DNA from: Terribacillus sp. DMT04
GTDB taxonomy: Bacteria > Bacillota > Bacilli > Bacillales > Amphibacillaceae
Length of the DNA: 64,000 nt
Assembly: GCF_019056395.1 (NCBI RefSeq)
Contig: NZ_CP077639.1
Location: 2,358,001-2,422,000, forward strand
Direction of reading: 5' to 3'
Shown: piece after piece, positions 7,503 through 17,085 of the stretch
How the letters are laid out: each line of letters starts with the position of its first letter
Numbering within the stretch: the first letter of the stretch is position 1
The notes under the pieces: generated by a model
What the model was told of the DNA's origin: nothing
Databases searched by the model: none
What the model saw: the letters and a program-made list of their open reading frames with translations, nothing else
Made by a program: the position numbers and the translations under genes

Positions 7503-7861
7503 GAAGAAGAGCCCGGGATAAAACAAGATTCATTCATCCAAAATGCGAACGATGACTAATTCTATACGTTTTCATGCAGCCCTCTGACGGCTGCTGGCTC
7601 TCCAACTTTAGCTGTTATCGCCGGAAAGAAATAGCTTTTGAAGTAAACATCGACAAGAAAATTGCTTCTTATTTTCGAGGAGTCTACGTATTCTGCCTAC
7701 ACGAGTGAAGGCTTACCATAATAAAAATGAGCGGAGTGTATTTCCAAAACAGTGCTCTCATCTTCGTTTTCAATACAAAAAATGCAACTAATGCTGCTGT
7801 TACTTGCAGTAGTGGTTGCATTTTTATATAGCTTAAACAGGTATGTCCGAGCCCCTTCTTA
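7503..7861 (+). repeat. Dispersed intergenic repeat, copy A
   Basis: A diverged copy of a repeat also found at 20984-21394, 38874-39231 and 63789-64000. Termini are inverted (AAGAAGAGCCCGGG at the left, GTCCGAGCCCCTTCTT at the right). The middle shares the ATTTTCGAGGAGTCTACGTATTC block and GCGGAGTGTATTTCC, but the left arm of the second internal dyad is missing. The end hairpin (7778-7797 with 7806-7825) has a different sequence from the other copies yet still pairs, with compensatory changes. It fills the gap between GtrA and the DUF2512 gene. Confidence 0.8.
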
Positions 7862-7975
7862 GGCGTGGACAATTAACACATGACGATTAACACATTTTAT
7901 CTATTTGTTGCACCTGTGTATACCTTTATACGAAAGTGGACATATTGTATAAAAAAAGCAGCAGGTGAATTTGGA

Positions 7976-8416
7976 ATGAAACATGTCAAAGCCATACTTT
8001 TAAAAGGAATATTTGCGTTTGCGGTTCTTTACCTTTTTGCAGGCTTATTCTATCAATTACCGCTCTCAAAAGTAGTACAGCTCACAGCTATTCTTACTGT
8101 GATTGGCTACTTGATTGACATGGCGTTGCTGCCAGGCAAGACAAATAAAATGACAGGATGGCTGGACATTATTTTCTACAGCTTTGTCTGCTGGATGCTG
8201 ATTTCTCTTGCCGCTGATAGTATGGTGCATCCTTTGGTCGGTGCCATTCCGGCAGGCTTATCATTAGCCAGCATGGATGGAATGTTTCTGCATGCTTATG
8301 TGCGGAAATATGTAATCAGAAATGGTCGTGATCAGTACTATAATGTTATTTTCCTAGATCAGTTCCGAACAGGAATAGCTGGCGAACTGCCAATAAGAGG
8401 CCCGCAAAAGGACTAA
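7976..8416 (+). CDS. DUF2512 (YndM-like) membrane protein
   Basis: A 146-residue protein with four predicted membrane helices, opening MKHVKAILLKGIFAFAVLY. It ends with a soluble tail that includes FLDQFRTGIAGELPIR, characteristic of the DUF2512/YndM family restricted largely to Bacillales. Function is unknown. The ATG at 7976 is preferred over the upstream in-frame ATG at 7880 because AGGTGA lies seven bases before it and homologues begin here; the upstream extension lies just past repeat copy A. Some family members are under sporulation sigma factors, but no such promoter could be recognised. Confidence 0.8.
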   Translation: MKHVKAILLKGIFAFAVLYLFAGLFYQLPLSKVVQLTAILTVIGYLIDMALLPGKTNKMTGWLDIIFYSFVCWMLISLAADSMVHPLVGAIPAGLSLASMDGMFLHAYVRKYVIRNGRDQYYNVIFLDQFRTGIAGELPIRGPQKD

Positions 8417-8434
8417 TTCACTGACCATAAAGGA

Positions 8435-8468
8435 AGCCCGCGGAATAAAATGCCGCGGGCTCTTTTTT
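8435..8468. terminator. Terminator between convergent genes
   Basis: AGCCCGCGG and CCGCGGGCT form a nine-base-pair GC-rich stem followed by CTTTTTT. The T-run serves the plus-strand gene; its edge touches the stop codon of the convergent fabH gene. Confidence 0.9.
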
Positions 8469-9453
8469 ATGCTTCCGGATCCCAATTGATGATAATGCCG
8501 CACTCTGTAAGACCGCCGCCGAATCCGTATAATAAAACGTTATCACCATTCTTGACCTTATTCTCCTGCAGTGCAAAGTCAAACGCCAATGGTATTGTTG
8601 CAGATGAGGTGTTACCTGCATAAGCCATACTAGTTAATGTTTTTTCAAGTGGATAATCTAAACGGTCACAAATAGATTCTACCATCCGCATATTCGCACT
8701 GTGCGGAATAAACCAATCAATATCATCCATTGTCATGTCGGCTGATTCCACTAACTTTTTAACACCTTTTGGAACTCCTGAAACGGCCCATTTGTAAACT
8801 TCCCGTCCATTTTGAACCAACTTACCAGGGTTAGCGAGTTCTTCACCATTCATTGTTGTGGAAATACCAGTTTGATAAAGATGGCGTCCGCCTTCCCCTT
8901 TCGTACCCATATGATAAGAGAAGAATCCAGGATTCTCTGCATCGTATTCCACTAATGCTGCACCGGCACCATCTCCGAATAGAATGCAGCTTGTACGGTC
9001 TGTATAGTCCGTAATCTTAGAAAGCGTCTCTGCTCCTAAGACAAGAATTTTTTTGTGCAATCCAGCAGTTATCAGCCCGTTAGCCATATGCAGTCCGTAA
9101 ACAAATCCAGCACATGCTCCGCCTAAGTCGAGAGCTCCAGTATTCTTCAGACCAAGTCTAGCTTGCAGCTGACTGGATACACTCGGAAATTTATATTCAC
9201 CTGTTACTGTTGCTACGAGAATCAAATCAACATCTTCTAAAGATTTGTTGAAGTTCTTCGCTAAGTTAAGCGCAGCCTGTTCACATAGGTCAGTAACAAA
9301 TTCATCTTCTCTTGCAATTCTTCTTTCTTTAATACCTGTACGCTGAACAATCCATTCATCAGAAGTTTCGACCATTCTTTCGAAATCTGCATTTGTCAAA
9401 ACCTTTTCTGGGATATATGTTCCAATCGCAGTTACGCGAGCTTTGGATTCCAT
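8467..9453 (-). CDS. fabHB: 3-oxoacyl-ACP synthase III (FabH)
   Basis: A 328-residue ketoacyl-ACP synthase III, which condenses acyl-CoA primers with malonyl-ACP to start fatty acid synthesis; in bacilli it accepts branched primers. The catalytic triad is visible: Cys in LGGACAGFVYG, His in WFIPHSANMR, Asn in AGNTSSATIP. ATG at 9453 follows AAGGAGG by six bases, ten codons inside the longest frame. It stands alone, away from a fabF gene, as does fabHB (yhfB) in B. subtilis, so the second paralogue is the more likely identity; that choice is by context and not proven. Confidence 0.9.
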   Translation of the reverse strand: MESKARVTAIGTYIPEKVLTNADFERMVETSDEWIVQRTGIKERRIAREDEFVTDLCEQAALNLAKNFNKSLEDVDLILVATVTGEYKFPSVSSQLQARLGLKNTGALDLGGACAGFVYGLHMANGLITAGLHKKILVLGAETLSKITDYTDRTSCILFGDGAGAALVEYDAENPGFFSYHMGTKGEGGRHLYQTGISTTMNGEELANPGKLVQNGREVYKWAVSGVPKGVKKLVESADMTMDDIDWFIPHSANMRMVESICDRLDYPLEKTLTSMAYAGNTSSATIPLAFDFALQENKVKNGDNVLLYGFGGGLTECGIIINWDPEA

Positions 9454-9529
9454 TATATCTGCCTCCTTCACATCTGCATACATTATACCATCTAGTTTTA
9501 ATACCTGGTACTAAAACGATTGAATTTCT

Positions 9530-10672
9530 TTATCTTTTTTTGGAATTTGCAGCTTGAGAAGCAAGCAATTCTACTACCGCATCATCCATGGGCGGATTAT
9601 GCAAACCTGCACGTACATCCCGATAATGCTGTTCAAATGGCTGGTTTTTGGCCAATCCTCTTCCGCCGGCAATCCGCATCGCCAGATCGACCACCTTCAC
9701 GGCAGCCTTTGTCGCATTGACTTTTACTGCAGCTAACTCTCCTGCCATCTGATGCCGTTTCTCAGGAAAGCTATCCCACAAGCTTGCAACATGATACATA
9801 AAATGTCTTGCCTGCATTAATTCTAAATCCATTTCTCCGATTTTCTCTCTAATATGCGGCACATGAATAATCGGCGTATCCAATGTGTTTGGCTGAAATT
9901 TCTGCGCAAACTGAATCGCTTCGTCACGAGCACTTTTTGCGATGCCTAGATAACAAGCAGGAATATGCAAAAGTGACCCTTTCGGCCCCGATTTCGTTTT
10001 CGTTTTCTCTACAAAGTATTCTGCTGGAACATGGACATTTTCCAGTACCAAATCATCACTGCCTGTTGCCCGCATTCCCATTGGATTCCATGTTTTTTCG
10101 ACAGAAACGCCTTTTATTTCCCTGGCAATTAAAAAGCTTCCAACAGTGTCTTCCTCTTCTGCATATGCTGTCACCAGATAATAATCTAAATCAGCTGCCA
10201 TTGATGTAAATGTTTTACGTCCATTTAGGATATATCCATCTCCGACTCTTTTTGCATGTGTTTCCGGAATGCCACCGCGAGTAGGGCTTCCTGTAGCTGG
10301 TTCGGAAGCTGCTCGGTTAACAATTTTCTTCTTCTGCACCACCTCTTGCAGAAATCGCGAAAACATGCCGGCTGGCCAGTTTGCATTCTCACATAAGTCC
10401 TGCATTGTACTTAGATGCCAGCCGATAGACAGAGCAGCAGCACCATCACCAGCTGCCAGTGTTTCCTGAGCCAGCAAAAAATCGTGCAAATTAGCACCGT
10501 CTCCCCCTTGTTCGTTAGGAATGGTCAGCAATGTATACGCAGCAGAACGGAAAGTATCAATCACTTTTTCTGCTAATCTCGCTTGTTCATCGCCAATGCT
10601 TTTATACGCTCTAGCTACATCAGCTACTTTACTCGCTTTTTCTATAATATGTACATTACTAGGAAAAATCAT
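9530..10672 (-). CDS. Acyl-CoA dehydrogenase family protein, YdbM-like
   Basis: A 380-residue flavoprotein with the acyl-CoA dehydrogenase order: N-terminal helical domain (IPNEQGGDGANLHDFL), beta domain (ASEPATGSPTRGG, GRKTFTSMAADLDYYLVTAYAE, WNPMGMRATGSDDLVLENV) and C-terminal four-helix domain (MRIAGGRGLAKNQPFEQHYRDVRAG). The sequence is closest in feel to B. subtilis YdbM and the DszC/SfnB-like monooxygenase side of the superfamily, so the substrate may not be a simple acyl-CoA. Start ATG at 10672 follows GAGGAGGG. It is transcribed in the same direction as fabH, 76 bases apart. Confidence 0.85.
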   Translation of the reverse strand: MIFPSNVHIIEKASKVADVARAYKSIGDEQARLAEKVIDTFRSAAYTLLTIPNEQGGDGANLHDFLLAQETLAAGDGAAALSIGWHLSTMQDLCENANWPAGMFSRFLQEVVQKKKIVNRAASEPATGSPTRGGIPETHAKRVGDGYILNGRKTFTSMAADLDYYLVTAYAEEEDTVGSFLIAREIKGVSVEKTWNPMGMRATGSDDLVLENVHVPAEYFVEKTKTKSGPKGSLLHIPACYLGIAKSARDEAIQFAQKFQPNTLDTPIIHVPHIREKIGEMDLELMQARHFMYHVASLWDSFPEKRHQMAGELAAVKVNATKAAVKVVDLAMRIAGGRGLAKNQPFEQHYRDVRAGLHNPPMDDAVVELLASQAANSKKR

Positions 10673-10726
10673 ACCGCACCCTCCTCTTCTATCTGCTTCT
10701 ATTTTAGATAAAGACTGAAGAAAACA

Positions 10727-10756
10727 CAAAAAAACCCGCTCAGAGAGCGGGTTTGA
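10727..10756 (-). terminator. Terminator of the qox operon
   Basis: Read on the minus strand, AACCCGCT and AGCGGGTT pair and are followed by a run of seven T residues. It ends the qoxABCD transcript just past qoxD. Confidence 0.9.
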
Positions 10757-10757
10757 T

Positions 10758-11072
10758 TTACATGCCCATATGCATGTGGCCAGAAGTCATCAGCCAGTAC
10801 GTACCAACAATGATAACTACTGCAATAAAGAATCCGAATAGGGTGTTACCGGAAATCAGTCCACCGTCTTCTCCTTCGGTCATGTGCATGAACATAACTA
10901 ACTGCAAAGCAGCCTGGATCAAAGCGAAAATCAAGATAATGATGAAAATCGTTGATGATGACCAGTCAGTCCATAATGCTGTTGCGAAGGCGACGAGTGT
11001 CAACGCGATTGAGATCAAAAAGCCGATGAGATGCTTCCAAGGAAAATGTCCCTTTTTCGTTTGTTGACTCAT
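10758..11072 (-). CDS. qoxD: Quinol oxidase aa3 subunit IV
   Basis: A 104-residue protein with three membrane helices and the LVMFMHMTEGEDGG loop common to subunit IV of bacterial heme-copper oxidases. It stabilises the complex and has no redox centre. It ends with a Met/His-rich tail (SGHMHMGM). It is the last gene of qoxABCD, one base after qoxC. Confidence 0.93.
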   Translation of the reverse strand: MSQQTKKGHFPWKHLIGFLISIALTLVAFATALWTDWSSSTIFIIILIFALIQAALQLVMFMHMTEGEDGGLISGNTLFGFFIAVVIIVGTYWLMTSGHMHMGM

Positions 11073-11073
11073 A

Positions 11074-11685
11074 TTAATTCACCATCCCCATCAAGTAAAC
11101 GCATGTGAAGATAAAGATCCACACAACATCTAAGAAGTGCCAATAGAGACTAGAAATGAAGACTTTTGATGCTGTCTTCGGTGTAAGTCCTCTTCTTGCA
11201 AGCTGGATCAACAGCAAGATAATCCAGCCAATACCGATTGAAACGTGCAGTCCATGTGTTCCGAGCAAGATAAAGAACATAGACCAATGTGCACTTGTGC
11301 TAAGTGTAACACCTTCATGTACATAATGTACAAACTCATAAAGTTCATAGCCTATGAAGCCTGCACCTAGGATGAGTGTGATAATCATCCAGATCATGAC
11401 GCCTGTTTTGTTGTTCGCACGCATTTCGTGGATGGCAATACCGCACGTGAAACTACTTGTGAGCAGCAGCATTGTCATAATCATAACAAGTCCTGCTTCG
11501 AACATCTCATTTGAGGTTGGTCCGTCACCTACACGTGCTTGCAACGCGAAATAGGATGCGAATAAAGTCGAGAACAAGGCGATCTCTGCACCAAGGAAAG
11601 TCCAGAAACCGGTAATATTCAAACGGCCGGTTTCTGACTGATATTCCAATGGAGCGTTAGGGTTCACATTGTGATCATGTGCCAT
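11074..11685 (-). CDS. qoxC: Quinol oxidase aa3 subunit III
   Basis: A 203-residue protein with five membrane helices, as in the short bacterial subunit III. It contains ITGFWTFLGAEIALFSTLFA, the HGLHVSIGIGWI segment and SLYWHFLDVVWIFIFTCVYL, all family landmarks. It assembles with subunit I in the cytoplasmic membrane. ATG at 11685 has GGAGG upstream. Confidence 0.95.
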   Translation of the reverse strand: MAHDHNVNPNAPLEYQSETGRLNITGFWTFLGAEIALFSTLFASYFALQARVGDGPTSNEMFEAGLVMIMTMLLLTSSFTCGIAIHEMRANNKTGVMIWMIITLILGAGFIGYELYEFVHYVHEGVTLSTSAHWSMFFILLGTHGLHVSIGIGWIILLLIQLARRGLTPKTASKVFISSLYWHFLDVVWIFIFTCVYLMGMVN

Positions 11686-11700
11686 TTCTTCACAACCTCC

Positions 11701-13650
11701 TTATTTATTCGCTTTCGCTTCTGTTTCTTTAATTTCTTCAACACTTACATAGTAGCCGTCATTGTAATCAAATGAACGAGCTATCATTGTGATGAAGATA
11801 CCGATTCCGCCAACAATACCGATCCAGTACCAGTGGAATACAAGACCAAAGGCTGCAGCTCCCATCAAGACGGACATGATAACTGGTGTAACTGCGTTGT
11901 TCGGCATATGAATTGGTTTATAATCAACATTCTTCTGTCGATCAAGTCCCTTTTCTTTCATATCCCAGTACGGATCAAGTCCTGTTACTTCTGGAAGAAC
12001 AGCAAAGTTATAGTGCGGCGGGATAGAAGAGCTTGTTGCCCATTCTAGGTTACGTCCAAGACCCCACGCATCGCCTGTCTTCTCTCTTGGAGAGAATCTC
12101 CAGCTGTATACGATGTTTGCAACGAAGATAAGGAATGCAAGCCCCATCATGAAAGCACCGATTGTAGAGATAAAGTTCAAACCGGTCCAGCCATCTGCCT
12201 CCGTATATGTGGAAATACGTCTTGGCATACCGTCCAACCCTAGGAAGTACTGCGGGAAGAAACATACGTTAAAGCCAATAATAAAGATCCAGAATGCCCA
12301 TTTACCAATCTTTTCGTTTAGTTTGTGACCAAACATTTTCGGATACCAGTAAATCAAACCTGCAAAACAAGCAAATACTGTACCTGAAATCAGCACATAG
12401 TGGAAGTGAGATACCAAGAAGTACGTATTATGATACTGATAATCGGCTGCTGCCATTGCAAGCATAACCCCTGTTACCCCACCAATAACGAAGTTCGGGA
12501 TAAAAGCAAGTGACCATAGCATCGGTGTCGTAAAGGTAATACGTCCTCGATACATGGTAAATAGCCAGTTAAAGATCTTAACCCCGGTGGGGATTGAAAT
12601 TGCCATCGTTGTAATAGAGAAGAAACTATTTGCTTCTGCACTATTACCCATTGTGAAGAAGTGGTGAACCCATACTAGGAAGCTCAACACAGAAATCGTC
12701 ACAATGGACACAACCATCGCTTTGTATGCGAAAAGCTGTTTTCTTGCGAATGTCGAGATGATTTCAGAGAAAATCCCGAACGCAGGAAGAATAACGATAT
12801 AAACCTCAGGGTGACCCCATACCCAGAACAAGTTAACCCATAGCATCGGGTTACCATCACCTTGCAAGGTGAAAATTACAGAACCGAATAGTCGGTCAAA
12901 TGTTTGCAATGCAAGTGCTACCGTTAGCACAGGGAAAGCAAAGATAATGATAAGCATTGTGATCAATGATGTCCAAGTAAACATAGACATTTTCATCAAT
13001 GTCATACCTTTCGTACGCATCTTAAGGATGGTTACGAAGAAGTTAATACCCGTCATCAACGTACCGATACCAGCAATCTGAATAGCTAGTAAGTAGTAGT
13101 TCTGACCAGGACCAGGACTGAATTCATTCGTCGCAAGCGGCGTGTATGCTGTCCAGCCTGCATCCGGTGAACCACCGATGATGAAGGAAATGTTAAATAG
13201 AGCCATACCGACAAAGAATGTCCAGAAGCTCAAGTTGTTCAAATAAGGGAACGCTACATCACGCGCACCAATTTGAAGCGGTACAATATAGTTAATTAAA
13301 CCAATTAAGAATGGCATCGCCATGAACAAAATCATGATTACACCATGTGTTGAGAATACCTCGTTATAGTGCTGTGGATCCAGGAATTCCATACCCGGTT
13401 TTGCCAACTGTGTACGGATCATTAAACCATCGATACCACCGCGGAAAAGCATTAAAAGGGCACTAAGGATATACATGATACCCAATTTCTTATGGTCGAC
13501 AGAAGTCAGCCATTCTTTCCATAGCCACGTCCATTTCTTAAAATAAGTAAGGGCAGCTACAACGGCGATTGATCCAAGCAAGATACTAATCTGTGCGCCA
13601 AGAATCAATGGGTCGCCGGTAATGATAAACTCATTCCATTTTAAGTCCAA
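11701..13650 (-). CDS. qoxB: Quinol oxidase aa3 subunit I
   Basis: A 649-residue heme-copper oxidase catalytic subunit that reduces oxygen to water and pumps protons. The copper B and cross-linked tyrosine motif [14 protein letters not shown], the two CuB histidines in VHHFFTMGN, and the heme ligands in [10 protein letters not shown] are all present. Length and the extra N- and C-terminal helices match the quinol oxidase type. Start is TTG at 13650, seven bases after GAGGGGG; the next ATG upstream (out of frame) is not used. Confidence 0.97.
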   Translation of the reverse strand: MDLKWNEFIITGDPLILGAQISILLGSIAVVAALTYFKKWTWLWKEWLTSVDHKKLGIMYILSALLMLFRGGIDGLMIRTQLAKPGMEFLDPQHYNEVFSTHGVIMILFMAMPFLIGLINYIVPLQIGARDVAFPYLNNLSFWTFFVGMALFNISFIIGGSPDAGWTAYTPLATNEFSPGPGQNYYLLAIQIAGIGTLMTGINFFVTILKMRTKGMTLMKMSMFTWTSLITMLIIIFAFPVLTVALALQTFDRLFGSVIFTLQGDGNPMLWVNLFWVWGHPEVYIVILPAFGIFSEIISTFARKQLFAYKAMVVSIVTISVLSFLVWVHHFFTMGNSAEANSFFSITTMAISIPTGVKIFNWLFTMYRGRITFTTPMLWSLAFIPNFVIGGVTGVMLAMAAADYQYHNTYFLVSHFHYVLISGTVFACFAGLIYWYPKMFGHKLNEKIGKWAFWIFIIGFNVCFFPQYFLGLDGMPRRISTYTEADGWTGLNFISTIGAFMMGLAFLIFVANIVYSWRFSPREKTGDAWGLGRNLEWATSSSIPPHYNFAVLPEVTGLDPYWDMKEKGLDRQKNVDYKPIHMPNNAVTPVIMSVLMGAAAFGLVFHWYWIGIVGGIGIFITMIARSFDYNDGYYVSVEEIKETEAKANK

Positions 13651-13670
13651 AACATTTCCCCCTCTCTCTG

Positions 13671-14702
13671 TTACTCGTGACTCGCATGTTCTTCATTTTC
13701 CATGTTTTCATGGTCCATGTTTTCATCCGAGTAGTCTACAGTATTGTCTTGCTCGTAATATGGAATCTCATCTTCTGACAAGATGTTTTGAGATTTGTCT
13801 TTCGCATGCGGGTTCTTCGGCTCATAGCCTAGACGTTCCCATGCTTCCAATGTGTATTCAGCATCTTTGGAATGATCAATCCATTGCAAATGCGTACCAT
13901 TGAATTCAGCTGTTCCTTCATAAACGCCAGGAATCAAAAGATTGTCATACTCATATTGTGTCAGTTCTGGAGCAGAATCTTGAACTTCTTCTACCCACTG
14001 GTCGTAGTCTGCCTCTTCCTCTGCATACACGATAAAGCGCTGTTCGTTAAATCCTTCACCAGTGAAGTTTGCGTTTCGGCCATCGTACTCACCAGCTTCA
14101 TCTGCTTGAAGGAATAGTGTTGTCTGCATGCCGGACATTGCATATTTCTGTCCGCCAAGACTTGGAATCCACAAAGCAGCCATGTTATCGGCAGATGTTA
14201 GTTTGAATTCCACTGGACGGTGAATCGGGATGTGCAGATAATCCACTGTTTCAATATCCTCTTCAGGATAAGTGAATACCCATTTCCAGTTGATGGATGT
14301 TGCTTCAATAACCAATGGATCTTCATTCGCAGCTTCAGCTGTCTTAGCTTCAGGCGCTTCCTCCAGGTTATAGATCGTTCTGACAGTAGGAATAGCCAAG
14401 ATAACAACGATGATGATCGGGATGATCGTCCAAATCGTTTCCAGCAGCATGCTGCCATGAAGCTCTGGGCTGTACTTGTCATGATCCTTTCTTTCTCTGT
14501 ACTTGACAAGAATAATTGTCAAGAGTACGAATACAACCGCTACGATTGTAAGCATGAAAATGATTGATAGAATAATAAGGTCACTCTGCTGACTTGCCAC
14601 TGGTCCTTTCGGATCGAGTACTTCCGGTGTAGAACAACCGGCGAGCATTAGCGGCAGGGCAAGGAACAGTAGAAGACTTAAGGGTTTCAATTTTTTAAGC
14701 AT
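13671..14702 (-). CDS. qoxA: Quinol oxidase aa3 subunit II, lipoprotein
   Basis: A 343-residue subunit II with a lipobox (LMLAGCS, lipidated Cys at ~residue 23), two membrane helices and an external cupredoxin domain. The CuA ligand motif (two cysteines and histidine) is absent from [15 protein letters not shown] and the following segment, which identifies a quinol rather than a cytochrome c oxidase. The C-terminal 40 residues are rich in Asp, Glu, His and Met. ATG at 14702 is preferred to ATG at 14774 because the signal peptide begins there. It leads the operon qoxABCD. Confidence 0.94.
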   Translation of the reverse strand: MLKKLKPLSLLLFLALPLMLAGCSTPEVLDPKGPVASQQSDLIILSIIFMLTIVAVVFVLLTIILVKYRERKDHDKYSPELHGSMLLETIWTIIPIIIVVILAIPTVRTIYNLEEAPEAKTAEAANEDPLVIEATSINWKWVFTYPEEDIETVDYLHIPIHRPVEFKLTSADNMAALWIPSLGGQKYAMSGMQTTLFLQADEAGEYDGRNANFTGEGFNEQRFIVYAEEEADYDQWVEEVQDSAPELTQYEYDNLLIPGVYEGTAEFNGTHLQWIDHSKDAEYTLEAWERLGYEPKNPHAKDKSQNILSEDEIPYYEQDNTVDYSDENMDHENMENEEHASHE

Positions 14703-15065
14703 GCGCCTGCTTCCCTTCCTTTCTTTACCTGAATCTGCGAAAAAGCGCTGTTTCCTCTCTGCATAAGAAAACAACCCGTTCGCTGTAATAGGGTTTTGAT
14801 AAGTATTTCACATTAGAACTTCTGCATCCGGCAGGAACAGCAGAAACTCAACCTGAAACATACAAGCATACTGCCATTTAGGCAGTCTCTGACAACAATC
14901 CAGAAACTAGTGTAATACAAAGCAGCAAAAAACACCAGACTTGCCTAGTAAGTAAACAGTTCAATTATCATTCTAACACCAGTCAAATGAGAGAATAAGA
15001 ACAAGTAGTGAACAAAATTTGAACGTTTGAAGTAAATGCGCATCCAGTAATTGGATAACAATCCG
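14703..15065. other. Non-coding gap upstream of qoxA
   Basis: This 363-base stretch lies between qoxA and an acetyltransferase gene reading the same way. It must hold the qox promoter. A possible -10 with extended TG (TGTTAGAAT on the minus strand, near 14965) is visible but its -35 is poor, so I do not call it. No ORF with a ribosome binding site and no strong terminator was found. Confidence 0.4.
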
Positions 15066-15626
15066 CTATCTGGTCATGCTGTAGTACACCGTATTGCGTA
15101 CAGTCTTACGGTCAACACTCAAGCTGTCGCAGTAATGAATACCTTCCAACTGGTAACCAACGCGTTCGGCCACTGCCCTGCTTGCTTTATTCGCTTCATC
15201 ACAAAGTATTTGCACCCGCTTCACACCAAGCACTGTAAAAGCGTATGCTGTGAGCGCGTCTACTGCTTCTGTCATATAGCCTTGACCAGTATAGCGCGTG
15301 TCCATCCAATAGCCAATCTCTACTTTTGGCACATCCCAGTCGATTGCATGAAAACCGCTGGAGGCAATAAACGCCCCTGTATGCTTGTGAAAGATGAGCA
15401 TACGAAGGCCTGTCCGGTTGATCCAATTGGCAACTGATTCCCGAATATTTTCTTCTGTATCCTCTGGTGCAGGAATCTCCTGCACCCACGGCATCCAGCT
15501 TTTTAATTCCGTTACGGATGCTTTGATTGCATCATTAACTGCTTTCCCATCGCCAATTTCCGGCTTCCGAATAAGCAGCCGTTCTGTTTCAATTGCTGTT
15601 TTAAAATCTTGAAGTATTGGATTCAA
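15066..15626 (-). CDS. GNAT acetyltransferase, RimJ/RimL type
   Basis: A 186-residue acetyl-CoA-dependent acetyltransferase. It opens with ETERLLIRKPEIGD and carries motif A as VEIGYWMDTRYTGQGYMTEAV (Q/RxxGxG/A acetyl-CoA loop) followed by NKASRAVAERVGYQLEGI. The RimJ/RimL subgroup includes N-terminal ribosomal protein acetylases and antibiotic- or amino-acid-modifying enzymes, so the substrate is open. Start is TTG at 15626 with GAGGAGG ten bases upstream. Confidence 0.88.
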   Translation of the reverse strand: MNPILQDFKTAIETERLLIRKPEIGDGKAVNDAIKASVTELKSWMPWVQEIPAPEDTEENIRESVANWINRTGLRMLIFHKHTGAFIASSGFHAIDWDVPKVEIGYWMDTRYTGQGYMTEAVDALTAYAFTVLGVKRVQILCDEANKASRAVAERVGYQLEGIHYCDSLSVDRKTVRNTVYYSMTR

Positions 15627-15692
15627 CCTCTTCTTACCTCCTCTAGTAATTTATTCTAGTATGAAGGAAGAATTTAGGGTGTGCAATACACT

Positions 15693-16877
15693 TCAAGCCA
15701 ACTTCTGTTCCTTTTTCTCTTCGTGATAGGAAAGTGCTGATAATAGTATCCCAATAACAGAGATGACGGCCCCGCATATCACCAGCCACGAGTATCCTAA
15801 ATTAGCATCCAGTATTATTCCGCCTAAATAGGCTCCAGCCGCATTTGCTAGATTGAACGCTGATACACTAGCTGCTGCTGCAATTGTCGGTCCTTCTTTA
15901 GCAGCCATAACAATCTTCGACTGTAATAATGGCGTAGTACCGAACGCGCCAGCCCCGAAGAGACCGATAATGAATACTGCTGTAACGGCATATTGTGTTG
16001 CTAGTGGGAACAGCAATAGGATGATTGTCAGTGTTGTAAATACATAAATAAGCGTTTTTGTTACATTGCCGCCCGCAAGTCGCGGAGTCGAAAAATTACC
16101 GATAACGCTGCCCATACCAAAAAAGAAAAGACTAATCATAATACCAATCCCGCCAAATCCAGTGACAGTCCGGAGCAATGGTTCAATAAAAGTATAAGCG
16201 GTAAATACACCTGAATAGCCAAATATGATGATTGCGATTGTTAATAGCACCTGTTTATGCTTAAAGACGCTGAGTTCCTGCTTAATCCGAGGTGTTTCTG
16301 CGGGTTTCGTATTTGGTGCACAGATGAACAGTCCAACTAGTCCTGCTAAACCCAAAAGTGCAATCAGCCAGAACACGAGACGCCATTCAATTAAGGATCC
16401 GAGATACGCTCCAAACGGCACACCGATCATAATAGCAATCGTAAGTCCGCCATTTACAGCAGCAATTGCTTGGACGCGTTTACGAGGCTCCACCAATTCA
16501 CTTGCCATCACAAAAGCAAGCGCAAAAAATGGTCCGTGCATAAAAGCAGAAGCAACACGGGAGATGAGCAGAACAGAAAAGTTAGGCGCAGTAGCACTAA
16601 CAATGTTGCTGCCGATGAATACCACCATAAACATTAGAAGCATCGGCTTACGCGGCAATTTTACAGACAATGTTGTCATAAGCGGACCAAAGACGGCTAC
16701 TCCAAGCGCATACATGCTTACAACTAGACCTGCTGATGCAATTGTTACATGTAAGTCCCCAGCAATATGGGTTAACACGCCTGTTACAACATATTCTGTC
16801 GTTCCAATCGAAAAGGCACAAATCATTAAAACGACAATGACAGTGCGCGGTGAAAAACGGCTGCTAGTCAAGGACAT
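15693..16877 (-). CDS. MFS transporter, DHA1 family
   Basis: A 394-residue protein with twelve predicted membrane helices. The opening FSIGTTEYVVTGVLTHIAGDL is the signature of the AraJ/YdhP/PbuE-like DHA1 exporters, which expel sugars, purine analogues or drugs. The SVKLPRKPML loop between helices 2 and 3 is the MFS cytoplasmic loop motif in degenerate form. ATG at 16877 is chosen because AAGGAGGG lies just upstream, 14 codons inside the longest frame. Substrate is not predictable. Confidence 0.88.
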   Translation of the reverse strand: MSLTSSRFSPRTVIVVLMICAFSIGTTEYVVTGVLTHIAGDLHVTIASAGLVVSMYALGVAVFGPLMTTLSVKLPRKPMLLMFMVVFIGSNIVSATAPNFSVLLISRVASAFMHGPFFALAFVMASELVEPRKRVQAIAAVNGGLTIAIMIGVPFGAYLGSLIEWRLVFWLIALLGLAGLVGLFICAPNTKPAETPRIKQELSVFKHKQVLLTIAIIIFGYSGVFTAYTFIEPLLRTVTGFGGIGIMISLFFFGMGSVIGNFSTPRLAGGNVTKTLIYVFTTLTIILLLFPLATQYAVTAVFIIGLFGAGAFGTTPLLQSKIVMAAKEGPTIAAAASVSAFNLANAAGAYLGGIILDANLGYSWLVICGAVISVIGILLSALSYHEEKKEQKLA

Positions 16878-17085
16878 GCTGACTCCCTCCTTCATTATCT
16901 GACTTAACATTGGCAACAATACAATAGAACAGCGGATGGTTCAAACTATAACTAGAATAATTAACAGAAAATATAGGAATTGCAGCCAAATAATTTAATA
17001 GGTTTTGAGAGAGTAAGCCTGGGGTATTTCCTTAGGAGATATGGCAGCGTTCAATCGCTGCGGGAGTACTTAAGGAGGAAATTGC

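Noticed and set aside
16225-16902. A 225-codon open frame opposite the MFS gene
   Set aside because: Antisense to a clear membrane protein; composition is that of a shadow frame and no ribosome binding site fits.
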